39,521 nt of DNA from a virus. The position numbers and the translations under genes are program-made. The stretch covers positions 1 through 39,521 of IMG/VR virus record IMGVR_UViG_3300046740_000756; one strand, written 5' to 3'. Positions 17,597 through 24,317 of the stretch are shown here, piece by piece. Every line of letters begins with the position of its first letter. Positions within the stretch are counted from its first letter, which is position 1. The notes beneath the pieces were generated by a model. It did no database searches. It was not told the origin of the DNA and was given only the letters and a program-made list of their open reading frames with translations.

Positions 17597-18502
17597 ATGG
17601 CTCACACCTACGCAGGCCTCGACCCGTTCACCCCACCCTCGTACACCTCGGGCAAGGGCCGCTTCATCTCGGGCACGGCCACCGACGACGGCGACAAGCG
17701 TACCGCGGCCCTGGCGATGATCCTGGCCCAGGCCTGCATGGACAGCCTCCAGTGGGTCGCCTGGAGGACGATCAATATCATCGAGGGCGGCAGCTATTCC
17801 AATGCGACGCTGACCTTCTCCGGTGGCTGGGTCTTTCAGGGCACCACCACGATCAACAGTGGCGGCGTGCTGGCGATCGCCAGCACCGGCGGCGCGACCA
17901 TGGCCGCCGGTTCCAGTTTCGTCATCACCTCGGACAGCGGGCACCACACCGGGATCACCGTCACCGGCACCGGCGGCTTCCTCACCGCGCCGGAGGGCAA
18001 CTTCACGGTGGACAACATCAGCACCGCCAACGTTGGCGCGCTGAACGTCGGCTCGACGGTGCGCACGGGCGTGGAGAGCCCGAACGGGACCGGCGCCTAC
18101 CGCAACGAGCGGATCGGGGTGCTCAGCATCTCCGACCCCGGCGCCGGCTACCTGTGGATCGACACCACCGGGCTATCGACCACGACCATCAACGCCACGC
18201 AGGCGGACACCTGGCTGATCGGGGTGCTGGACGGGGCCCTCGCGCTGACGATCTCGAACAGCGCGACGAAGCACAAGTTTGTGGTCATGTCGGAGGCGCC
18301 GCTGGCCCAGGCCTACGACGTGACCATCAAGAGCGCATCCACCACGCAGATCGGCAAGCTCCTCCAAGGTGGCTCCACATATCCCACCTCGGCGGCAATT
18401 CATTTCCAGTTCAGTGGCAACGGCAACGGCCCCCTCGTGACGATGATCTATCCGGGAATGAACGCCAGCGGCCCTCTGGCCTTGGCCCTCGGTGGCCCCT
18501 AG
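17597..18502 (+). CDS. Tail fibre-like structural protein
   Basis: The 301-residue protein has a helical N-terminus (about 35-60) that could attach to the baseplate. It is followed by repeating short strands rich in Thr, Gly, Ser and Asn (NATLTFSGGWVF, TTTINSGGVLAI, GATMAAGSSFVI, TGITVTGTGGFL), the pattern of a parallel beta-helix fibre. The C-terminal 120 residues are less repetitive and may bind the receptor. CAGGAGATCCC precedes the ATG. The stop shares the palindrome CTAG with the stop of the opposing gene at 18499. Confidence 0.7.
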   Translation: MAHTYAGLDPFTPPSYTSGKGRFISGTATDDGDKRTAALAMILAQACMDSLQWVAWRTINIIEGGSYSNATLTFSGGWVFQGTTTINSGGVLAIASTGGATMAAGSSFVITSDSGHHTGITVTGTGGFLTAPEGNFTVDNISTANVGALNVGSTVRTGVESPNGTGAYRNERIGVLSISDPGAGYLWIDTTGLSTTTINATQADTWLIGVLDGALALTISNSATKHKFVVMSEAPLAQAYDVTIKSASTTQIGKLLQGGSTYPTSAAIHFQFSGNGNGPLVTMIYPGMNASGPLALALGGP

Positions 18503-18819
18503 TTCGGCAGAATGAAGGTGACGGTGGTGCCAGTGCCAGCGCAGGGGACCTTTACGGATCCGTCCTGAATTTCAGCGGGTGCTTGCACCGAGATCATCTT
18601 GCCGGCGCTGTCGGTCGTATTCCGGAGCGCCGACACGCGCCCCAGTTCTTCTCGCGTCTTCCCGGGGTAGGCGTGCGTGGCGTAGCCGTCCCCTCCGCAT
18701 TTCTCGGTCGCCACCTCGTCCCCCGCGTGCGCGAGCGTGCAGCCCGCCCCGAGCGCCCCCGCTGCCCATCCGCCGCCGGCCGCGACGGCGGCCAATACAA
18801 GAGCCTGTAGCTTCTTCAT
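18499..18819 (-). CDS. Exported small protein of unknown function (moron-like)
   Basis: The 106-residue product starts MKKLQALVLAAVAAGG, a clear signal peptide, with a likely cleavage at AHA (about residues 29-31); a less perfect lipobox-like Cys lies at residue 27. The mature part has a few cysteines and ends in strands (GTTVTFILPN). It is the only minus-strand gene inside the plus-strand virion operon. It sits between two fibre genes and ends on the same CTAG as its neighbour. That makes it a candidate moron expressed in the lysogen. No family is recognised. The start at 18819 is chosen for the signal peptide; an upstream ATG at 18855 is in frame. Confidence 0.65.
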   Translation of the reverse strand: MKKLQALVLAAVAAGGGWAAGALGAGCTLAHAGDEVATEKCGGDGYATHAYPGKTREELGRVSALRNTTDSAGKMISVQAPAEIQDGSVKVPCAGTGTTVTFILPN

Positions 18820-18900
18820 GGTCGACAAGGATCGGGCTGCCGGCCGCGGCGTCAATCGGGCGCGTTCGTTCAGCGCGGGGCGCGCCCGACCTCGCGCCGG

Positions 18901-18914
18901 CCGGTAGGGTGGCC
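18901..18914 (+). promoter_or_regulatory. Start-adjacent box, copy 5
   Basis: CCGGTAGGGTGGCC abuts the GTG at 18915. It restarts plus-strand translation after the reversed moron-like gene and is identical to copy 4. Confidence 0.75.
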
Positions 18915-19475
18915 GTGGCCTCCCTGTTGACCAAGATCCACGGCATCTACCTGGTGCTGCTGGACGCCGTCGCCTTCCCGGAGCGGCCCGCGGTCAACTT
19001 CAGCGGCGGCGGCATCACGGTGGTGGACAACCCGGCGAAGAACCGGACCGACATCACCCTCCCCGACGCGGCCCAGGCGGTGGCGGCCATCGTGCCCCTG
19101 CCGGAATTGCTCTCGGCGATCAGCGGATACAGCCGGATCAGCATTCTCTATGCGGCGCCCCACGACAGCGCGGTGAAGGTCAACCGGATCGATCTGCTCT
19201 CGGGGCCGGGGCTCGTCTCCAGCGACACCAACTTCGCGATCGCCGAGATCTCCGACTCAGACGAGGGCGGCACCGCCGGCAGCACGCTTGCCAATTTTGC
19301 GACGCTCGGCATCGGCGGCGGCGGCACGGGCGACTGGGGCGCGAACAAGCTCGTGTGGTCCTGGGTGCCCACTGACGGCTACACGCTGGCCGCCGGGCAC
19401 ATGCTGCGCGTGAGCTGGTCCACCGAAGGGACCGGCGCCGACATCTTCGGCGGAAGCGCCTGGCGGATCTCGTAG
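18915..19475 (+). CDS. Virion surface / tail fibre-associated protein
   Basis: The 186-residue protein is beta-rich. It has a segment VNFSGGGITVVDNPAKNRTDITLPD (about 27-51) of the type found before fibre domains in many phages. The C-terminal part (about 85-186), with ILYAAPHDSAVKVNRIDLL and VSWSTEGTGADIFGG, looks like a compact jelly-roll-like tip domain. The start is set by box copy 5. It is followed by another fibre-like gene with a GGAGGAGAAG ribosome site. No exact family is assigned. Confidence 0.6.
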   Translation: MASLLTKIHGIYLVLLDAVAFPERPAVNFSGGGITVVDNPAKNRTDITLPDAAQAVAAIVPLPELLSAISGYSRISILYAAPHDSAVKVNRIDLLSGPGLVSSDTNFAIAEISDSDEGGTAGSTLANFATLGIGGGGTGDWGANKLVWSWVPTDGYTLAAGHMLRVSWSTEGTGADIFGGSAWRIS

Positions 19476-19490
19476 GAGGAGAAGCGAACC

Positions 19491-20117
19491 ATGGTCCCGA
19501 GCTACGAAATCACCCCGACGCCGGCCACCGGCCAGAAGATGCGAGCTCCGGCGTGCGACGACGACGGCAACACCAAGGTCAACGTGGTCGTCGGCGAGCT
19601 CATGCTCGACCCGACGAATCTCGCGACGAGCGCGAAGCAGGACACCCAGACCACCGCGCTCGGCCTGCTCGCGAAAGAGACCGGGGGTAACCTCGCGACG
19701 CTCGTGACGTCGCTCGCTGCGCTGGTCACGGCGAACCACGTCGACCTCGCGGCGATCCTGGCCAAGATCATCGCGGCCCCCGCTACCGAGGCGAAGCAAG
19801 ACGACGGCAACGCCTCGCTGGCGGAGATCGACACCGCCGTTCTCGACATCGACAACACCACGGCGTCGCTCCTGGCCGCGCTCAAGCCGCCCACGACGTT
19901 CATCCCGATCGACTATGGCGCCGGAAACCAGGTCATCTCGGACGTAAACGGCTCCCCCATGCGCGGCTTCAACATCACCACCGCGGGGATCCTCAAGCTC
20001 GACTGTGCGGGCGTGACCAACCAGCCCTACTACGTGACGCTCGGGATCAACTGGCTCGCGGGTGTGACGAAAATCTACCAGTCCGGATCGGCGGCCGCCG
20101 GGTCCGTGGTGGGCTGA
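19491..20117 (+). CDS. Fibre-like protein with coiled-coil centre
   Basis: The 208-residue protein has an N-terminal beta segment, then long heptad-like stretches (residues about 40-130) containing NLATSAKQDTQTTALGLLAK and ATEAKQDDGNASLAEIDTAV. Such S-AKQD repeats are frequent in trimeric phage fibre shafts. A C-terminal beta domain (about 135-208) would form the tip. GTAGGAGGAGAAG gives a strong ribosome site. The stop overlaps the lipoprotein start as TGATG. Confidence 0.6.
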   Translation: MVPSYEITPTPATGQKMRAPACDDDGNTKVNVVVGELMLDPTNLATSAKQDTQTTALGLLAKETGGNLATLVTSLAALVTANHVDLAAILAKIIAAPATEAKQDDGNASLAEIDTAVLDIDNTTASLLAALKPPTTFIPIDYGAGNQVISDVNGSPMRGFNITTAGILKLDCAGVTNQPYYVTLGINWLAGVTKIYQSGSAAAGSVVG

Positions 20118-20467
20118 TGCGCGGCGTTCTGCTCCTCACGCTCGTCGCCGGCTGCGGGCCCGCGGTCATCCTCGGGCCGCGCGAGGGCGGCGATGGCGCC
20201 GGCGGCAGCTCCTCCACATCGAGCGCGAGCAGGTCCAGCGCTGCAAGCTCGACGGCTGCCGCTGGCGGGGCTGGCGGCCAGGGCCTGCCCGATGCCGGCG
20301 CGTGCTCCGACGCGGCGCCCGTCTGCACGCCCTGGGGCTGCTGCGAGGCGGGGGACACCCTCTGCTACGGCGCCTGCTGCGAGAGCCCCGGCCACAACTG
20401 CGCCGGCGACCCCGAGCATGGGCGCTGCTGCCCCTGCGATCACGTTTGCACGCCGATCGGAGGATGA
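20117..20467 (+). CDS. Cys-rich lipoprotein
   Basis: The 116-residue product begins MRGVLLLTLVAGC, with a lipobox (LVAGC, lipid on Cys13). A Gly/Ser/Thr/Ala linker (about 22-55) is followed by a compact domain with ten cysteines (about 63-112). Cys13 would be lipidated and anchored in the membrane, with the Cys-rich domain held by disulfides in the periplasm or on the surface. Linkers like this are typical of myxobacterial lipoproteins, which hints at the host. It could be a lysogenic-conversion or exclusion protein, or an outer spanin-like protein. No family is recognised. Confidence 0.65.
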   Translation: MRGVLLLTLVAGCGPAVILGPREGGDGAGGSSSTSSASRSSAASSTAAAGGAGGQGLPDAGACSDAAPVCTPWGCCEAGDTLCYGACCESPGHNCAGDPEHGRCCPCDHVCTPIGG

Positions 20468-20474
20468 GGATCCC

Positions 20475-20702
20475 ATGATGCGCTCGCTTGCCCCGCTCTT
20501 CGCCTTCTCGCTGGTGCTCTCCTGCGGCTCCACCGGCACCAAGCTGTCCGCCCCACCGGGCGGGGATGGCGGCGCGTCGAGCTCCACGGCCAGCAGCTCG
20601 ACCGGCGCCGGCGGCGCGGGCGGCTGCTCGACCGGGAGCGTCCCGAACCTGTCGACCGACGCGGGCGCGCAGCTGGCCTGCCCCCCGGACGCCGGCCCCT
20701 GA
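20475..20702 (+). CDS. Small lipoprotein
   Basis: The 75-residue product has a signal peptide and lipobox (SLVLSC, Cys17), then a Ser/Thr/Gly/Ala linker very like that of the preceding lipoprotein (GGDGGASSSTASSSTGAGG). It ends in a short tail with two more cysteines. The two genes look like a related pair. A GAGGATCCC leader precedes the start; the second ATG (20478) is also possible. It is too short to carry a catalytic domain. An outer-membrane spanin subunit is one possibility, but no inner-membrane partner lies next to it on the same strand. Confidence 0.6.
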   Translation: MMRSLAPLFAFSLVLSCGSTGTKLSAPPGGDGGASSSTASSSTGAGGAGGCSTGSVPNLSTDAGAQLACPPDAGP

Positions 20703-20703
20703 C

Positions 20704-21048
20704 GTGTCCGGCCAGCTCGCCGCTCTGCGCTCCGATCTCGCCGGCGTCGCCGCCCGCGTGGACGCGCTCGAGGGGGCGCTCACCCTGGCGTTGCAGGTCT
20801 GGGAGACCTTCCGCGCCGAGGCGGCGGAGCGCTGGGAGGTCATCGAGGAGCGGCTGCGCACGCTGCGCGAGGACGTGGACGACCTGCGCCCGCGAGGAGA
20901 CGTCGACCTGCCCAGCCCCCCGCGCGGCTTCGAGGCCTTTTCCCATCGGCTGGGGGTGCAGGAGGCCTTCGCGGCGGAGCTCGCGAGCCGACTGCGGGCG
21001 GTCGAGCTGGCGCTGCGCGGACCGGGCAGCGCGGCGCCCCGGCGGTGA
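20704..21048 (+). CDS. Coiled-coil protein, unknown
   Basis: The 114-residue product is almost wholly helical, with heptads over residues about 3-65 and a second helix at 80-105 after a Pro-rich break. The GTG start lies one base after the preceding stop. It is the last gene of the plus-strand virion block and converges with the minus-strand block. Their stops are immediately adjacent (21046-21048 and 21049-21051). There is no signal peptide or membrane segment. The function is unknown. Confidence 0.55.
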   Translation: MSGQLAALRSDLAGVAARVDALEGALTLALQVWETFRAEAAERWEVIEERLRTLREDVDDLRPRGDVDLPSPPRGFEAFSHRLGVQEAFAAELASRLRAVELALRGPGSAAPRR

Positions 21049-21435
21049 TCAGCTCGTCGGGCCCTTCGGCTGGCGCGGGCTGATGCGGGTGAGCCTTGGC
21101 AGCCCCAGCGGGCTCATGTCGGGCGCCGGTGGTAGCAGGGCCGCGCGCTGCGGCGTGGCCAGCACGTCCACCGGCAGGGTCGAGGTGGTCCTCTCGGGCA
21201 CCATCGGCAGATCGGCTCCGGCGTCGGGCCAGGTGTCGCGGGCGCTCAGGCGCAGGATGCGCGCGTCCGGCCCTGGGATCGTCACCTCGATCGGCACGGG
21301 CGGCGGGAGCCACCCTCTTGCGAGCAGCGCACGGCGGGCCCAGGCGGCGCCCAGGGCTACGCCCACCAGCAGCGCGGTGAAGGCGGCGACGGCGGCCCAC
21401 AGGTAGATCAGCGGGCTGGACGGGCAAGAATCCAT
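21049..21435 (-). CDS. Single-pass membrane protein, unknown
   Basis: The 128-residue product has one N-terminal membrane helix (residues about 9-32, LIYLWAAVAAFTALLVGVAL) followed by Arg residues and a Pro-rich soluble domain. A strong ribosome site, CAGGAG, precedes the ATG. The stop lies right against the stop of the opposing gene. It overlaps the end of the multi-pass membrane gene by 28 bases. An N-terminal anchor plus extramembrane domain would suit an inner-membrane spanin or a holin partner, but the soluble part lacks a clear coiled coil. Confidence 0.6.
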   Translation of the reverse strand: MDSCPSSPLIYLWAAVAAFTALLVGVALGAAWARRALLARGWLPPPVPIEVTIPGPDARILRLSARDTWPDAGADLPMVPERTTSTLPVDVLATPQRAALLPPAPDMSPLGLPRLTRISPRQPKGPTS

Positions 21436-22046
21436 AGCTCTACTCCTGAGACAGCGATCCACGTAACAGCGCTCCCGAGCCGGACCACCGGCCACAGGTA
21501 GGCGAGACCGAGGTGGCGAGCGGCCAGCGTCGCCGCCGCGTCGGCCACGGTGGAGATCGCGATCACCAGCGCCACCAGCTGGCTGGCGCGGACCGCGGGC
21601 CGGCGCACCGCGAACGAGAGCGCGGCGCCGGCCTGGACGAGCGCGCACAGGGCGAACCCGGCGGCGGCGCCGGCCTCGTAGGGCTGGCCATGGAGCACCG
21701 GGTAGGCCGCGGCGCTCGCCGCCGCGCCAGCTGCGACGGCGCCAAGGGCTGGCCAGGGGGAGCCCAGCGGCCCCGAGTGGCGCCCCAGCGTGCGCCACAC
21801 CGCCCAGGTCTCGGCCGCGTACCAGCTCGCGAGCAGCGCCGCGTCGAGCCCCCAGGCGGCCAGCGGCAAGCCGTGGCGGGGGCGCGCCGGGCTCGCGAGC
21901 AGCGCCGCGGCGCCGGTGCGGGCGAGGTCCGCGGCGAGCATCCACGCCAGCGCCCGACCGAGCGGCTGGTGCTCGGGGCGCTGGCGGCCGAGCGCGAGGC
22001 CGGCGCCGGCGGCGATCGCCAGGGGGAGGCGGACCAGGACGTTCAT
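21408..22046 (-). CDS. Multi-pass membrane protein, unknown
   Basis: The 212-residue product is very hydrophobic, with about six to seven likely membrane helices (for example near residues 3-20, 60-80, 100-115, 128-150 and 160-185). No transporter or enzyme motif is recognised. Its place beside another membrane gene at the end of the virion half is compatible with a holin-like role, but holins are usually smaller. It could equally be a superinfection-exclusion or conversion protein. Its start overlaps the preceding gene's stop as ATGA. Confidence 0.6.
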   Translation of the reverse strand: MNVLVRLPLAIAAGAGLALGRQRPEHQPLGRALAWMLAADLARTGAAALLASPARPRHGLPLAAWGLDAALLASWYAAETWAVWRTLGRHSGPLGSPWPALGAVAAGAAASAAAYPVLHGQPYEAGAAAGFALCALVQAGAALSFAVRRPAVRASQLVALVIAISTVADAAATLAARHLGLAYLWPVVRLGSAVTWIAVSGVELWILARPAR

Positions 22047-22504
22047 TCCGGCTGGGGCGGCTCGTAGGGGCCGGCCGTCGCCTCGGCGGCGATGGCAGCG
22101 GCGGCCACCTCCCACCGGCGGCGGGTCTCGGCCCCGTGGGGCAGCATCCCGAGGTCTTCCCAGGTGGGCATGGGGCGCCCGTCGAAGGTCTTCCAGCCGG
22201 CCGCGGCGCCGTACGCCTCGTAGCCGATCTGGGCGCGCCGCACCCTCGCCCCCGGGTCGGGCTGGGGACCACCGGGCCCCACGTCGCGCGCGGCGGTGAC
22301 CTCGAAGGGCAGCCCAAGCACCGGCGCGGTCCTGGTCTGGATCGTGGCCGCGCGCAGCTGGGCCTCAGGCACGGGCGACACGCTCATCCCAATGGCGCCC
22401 GATGCGGTGATTTCGTGCACCCTCAAGCAGGCAGGGCAGCGGACGACCCCCGGGAGGCCAGGGTCAGGGAGGGCGGTACCGCAGCTGGTGCAGGTGTTCT
22501 TCAT
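22043..22504 (-). CDS. Zinc-ribbon protein, unknown
   Basis: The 153-residue product begins with a four-Cys zinc ribbon (Cys5, 8, 23, 26), followed by a polar region. A C-terminal helical segment contains MPTWEDLGMLP and RRRWEVAAAAI, a small motif (W-E-x-L ... W) recurring in phage proteins of unknown role. Its leader, GGGGTAGGTTGAAGGCC, partly resembles the 14-bp late box. It lies in the minus-strand block between a membrane protein gene and a cytoplasmic protein gene. Confidence 0.6.
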   Translation of the reverse strand: MKNTCTSCGTALPDPGLPGVVRCPACLRVHEITASGAIGMSVSPVPEAQLRAATIQTRTAPVLGLPFEVTAARDVGPGGPQPDPGARVRRAQIGYEAYGAAAGWKTFDGRPMPTWEDLGMLPHGAETRRRWEVAAAAIAAEATAGPYEPPQPE

Positions 22505-22509
22505 GGCCT

Positions 22510-22935
22510 TCAACCTACCCCGTCCCGGGCCGCTCGGCGCTCCCGCTTCCGCTGCTCCTCGACGGCGCGATCGAAGTCCCACGGGTTCCCGCGGTCCTCC
22601 GGCGGCGTCCAGTCCCCTTCCTGTACCGCCTCCCCAGCCGGGTCCGCCGGCTCCCAGCCGTTGGCGCGTAGGTACTCCTCCAGCGCCGGCACCACGATCG
22701 CGGCGTAGCCCTTCGCGTCGGGCGGCGCGCCGGTGGACATGCGCAGGAGCGCCGCGCCCATGTAGCCCGCCACCGGCGTGCGGAGGTAGACGCTTTTCTG
22801 CTCCTGCGGGAGGTCGCCACGCGCGACCATCACCAGCACGAGCGGCTTGCCGCCCCAGGTCTCGGCACCGATGGCCGCCCACCCTGCGCGCTCCCCCGTC
22901 ATCTCGTCGATCCCGGCGTATTTCCTGTCGCTCAT
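22510..22935 (-). CDS. Hypothetical cytoplasmic protein
   Basis: The 141-residue product has an N-terminal alpha/beta region (strand GKPLVLVMVARGDLP, about 29-43), a middle helix set and a charged C-terminal helix rich in Arg and Glu. No family is recognised. Its leader reads GGTAGGTTAGGTC directly before ATG, a degenerate form of the plus-strand 14-bp box. Confidence 0.55.
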   Translation of the reverse strand: MSDRKYAGIDEMTGERAGWAAIGAETWGGKPLVLVMVARGDLPQEQKSVYLRTPVAGYMGAALLRMSTGAPPDAKGYAAIVVPALEEYLRANGWEPADPAGEAVQEGDWTPPEDRGNPWDFDRAVEEQRKRERRAARDGVG

Positions 22936-22948
22936 GACCTAACCTACC
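22936..22948 (-). promoter_or_regulatory. Degenerate start-adjacent box on the minus strand
   Basis: GGTAGGTTAGGTC abuts the ATG at 22935. Compared with GGTAGGGTAGGC it has one substitution and one inserted T. If it is related, the box is not restricted to the virion operon. Confidence 0.4.
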
Positions 22949-23276
22949 TCGCCCCGGGCTGCGGTGTCCCGCCCCCTCCACCCTCGCCATCGGCCGCCGG
23001 GGGCTGCTCCTCAGACAGCTCCTTCGCGCACTGGTCGGAGCACGCCGTGAACTTCTCGGTGGTCCACGGCTTGTCCTGCCCGTGCATGCAGTGGTCCTCG
23101 CAGGAGTCCTGCGTCATGCAGCCGGCCGGCGCGCGGCTCATGGCCAGCAGCGCCACCCCCAGGAGGATGGCGAACCAGCTCGGCCGCCCGCGGCGCGGTG
23201 GCGGCGGCGTGGCCGGCGGAGCACGGAAGGGCGGCACGGGGCGGGTGGACGATAGACGGATGACGGTGGTCGACAT
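22944..23276 (-). CDS. Membrane-anchored twin-CX3C protein
   Basis: The 110-residue product has a Pro/Arg-rich cytoplasmic N-terminus, one membrane segment (about 34-47, WFAILLGVALLAMS), then a Cys at 53 and the pattern SCEDHC ... ACSDQC (two CX3C motifs about 16 residues apart). This is the layout of a disulfide-stapled helical hairpin exposed outside the membrane. A Gly/Pro tail follows. TGGAGG supplies the ribosome site. The function is unknown. Confidence 0.6.
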   Translation of the reverse strand: MSTTVIRLSSTRPVPPFRAPPATPPPPRRGRPSWFAILLGVALLAMSRAPAGCMTQDSCEDHCMHGQDKPWTTEKFTACSDQCAKELSEEQPPAADGEGGGGGTPQPGAR

Positions 23277-23346
23277 GATGGGCCTCCAGCGCCGCAAGCC
23301 CGCGCCTCCACCGGAGGGCGAGCAGCGGCGCGCGGTGGGCTGGGCT

Positions 23347-23628
23347 CTAGAACGGGATGTCGTCGTCGAGCGTTGCGCGCCAGGCCGCCAGCTTCCGACA
23401 CTCGGCCGCGTAGTAGGCGGCGTTCTCTGCCTCCAGCCTCCGCTCCGGGGCGCGCCGGCGCCGCCGGTGACGGCGGCCACCTCGCCCGGTCGCGGTCGCC
23501 GGACACCCGCCCCACTGCACCGCGCGCAGGTGGTGCGGCCAGTCGCGCCAGGGCACGCTCCACCACCGCCGATCGCGCGCCGCCGCCCGGAGCGCCCGAC
23601 GCTTCGCTGCCTTCGTCTCGGCCATCAT
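23347..23628 (-). CDS. Small basic protein with SSB-like C-terminal tip
   Basis: The 93-residue product is strongly basic in its first 60 residues (clusters of Arg and Lys), then has a helix and ends exactly in DDDIPF, the acidic tip by which bacterial SSB recruits repair and replication proteins. It has no OB fold, so it is not an SSB. It may bind nucleic acid with its basic part and present the tip to host SSB partners. A GGGAGCAGG leader precedes two consecutive ATGs; either may be used. It is the first gene of the minus-strand block. Confidence 0.6.
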   Translation of the reverse strand: MMAETKAAKRRALRAAARDRRWWSVPWRDWPHHLRAVQWGGCPATATGRGGRRHRRRRRAPERRLEAENAAYYAAECRKLAAWRATLDDDIPF

Positions 23629-23675
23629 CCTGCTCCCTCGGGCCCAACGGGGCCCGCCATCGTGTCCAACCTCGC

Positions 23676-23702
23676 GAAAACCCTCAGGAGTGAGGGGGTT
23701 TC
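23676..23702 (-). terminator. Intrinsic terminator at the attP edge
   Basis: Read on the minus strand, CCCTCA-CTCC-TGAGGG is flanked by AAA and TTTT, giving a GC-rich stem, a four-base loop and a U-tract. It lies at the end of the int/recT operon and touches the att core, so it would stop leftward transcription in the circular form. Confidence 0.7.
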
Positions 23703-23744
23703 GTAAACCGTAGGTCTCGAGTTCAAGTCTCGAAGGTGGCTCCA
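23697..23744 (+). other. attP core: 3' half of tRNA-Thr(CGT)
   Basis: The segment contains an anticodon loop TTCGTAA (23700-23706, anticodon CGT), its 3' stem, a five-base variable loop, a perfect T-arm (TCGAG-TTCAAGT-CTCGA, 23717-23733), a 3' acceptor strand AGGTGGC, discriminator T and CCA. The 5' half of the tRNA is absent, and the expected GCCACCT acceptor strand is not found at the right distance. The 5' anticodon stem no longer pairs fully. Such a fragment next to an integrase gene is a classic attP that restores the host tRNA on integration. Confidence 0.87.
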
Positions 23745-23760
23745 GGCTTCAAATCAAGCC
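23745..23760. other. Short hairpin after tRNA fragment
   Basis: GGCTT (23745-23749) pairs with AAGCC (23756-23760) around six bases. It directly follows the CCA and overlaps the stop of the minus-strand gene. It would end up just downstream of the rebuilt host tRNA in a lysogen. Its function is unknown. Confidence 0.4.
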
Positions 23761-24317
23761 TTCCTCGCTCCTCCGGGAGCCTCCCCCCTCGCGGGGGCCG
23801 TGGCCCGGGCGGGGACCAAGGGGGCCTGTTCCTCGGTCTCCTCCAGGTCGGTCGGCTCCTCGGGCGCCTCGAAGCGCAGCTGTACCGCCACCCGAACCGG
23901 CTCCACGGCGATCCGCCGCTGCGCGCGCTCCGCCTCTGCCGCCTCCCGCTGCTCCTTGCACGCGCGCCCGTAGTCGGCGGCCTCGCGGTCGACGATCGCC
24001 TGGAAGGCTTCCGGGCTCACCCACACCCGCGGGTGATGGGCCAGCGCCTGGGCCACTCGCTGATCGGCCGGCGCCGTCCCGTACATCGCCCACGCCCAGC
24101 CCTGCTCGATCTGCTCCCGGTGCCAGAGCCCCTCGCGGTCGAGCACCCGGCGCACCTGCTCCAGCACGCCCCCCGTCCACCGGCGATAGGCCGGCGTCCC
24201 CGGCTGGGGCGTCCCGCCCTTGCATGGGCCGCAGCGCTTGCCCATGGCGGCCCCGCAGGTGGGGCACTTCGGGCGGCCGGGCGGCGGGAGGGAGAACTGG
24301 AGCTGCATCGCCTTCAT
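23754..24317 (-). CDS. Zinc-finger protein of the int operon
   Basis: The 187-residue product has an N-terminal CPTCGAAMGKRC-x2-C zinc knuckle (Cys18, 21, 29, 32) of the type common in small phage proteins. A helical middle (about 45-130) and an acidic C-terminal part follow. It is the last gene of the leftward operon and abuts attP, so it is co-transcribed with the integrase (ATGA overlap with the gene upstream). It could be an accessory DNA-binding protein in recombination, but no family fixes its role. Confidence 0.6.
   Translation of the reverse strand: MKAMQLQFSLPPPGRPKCPTCGAAMGKRCGPCKGGTPQPGTPAYRRWTGGVLEQVRRVLDREGLWHREQIEQGWAWAMYGTAPADQRVAQALAHHPRVWVSPEAFQAIVDREAADYGRACKEQREAAEAERAQRRIAVEPVRVAVQLRFEAPEEPTDLEETEEQAPLVPARATAPARGEAPGGARKA

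Noticed and set aside
23475-23744. A complete tRNA-Thr gene using the GCCACCT at about 23475 as the 5' acceptor strand
   Set aside because: The distance is about 270 bases and the intervening sequence has no D-arm. It lies in the coding region of another gene.
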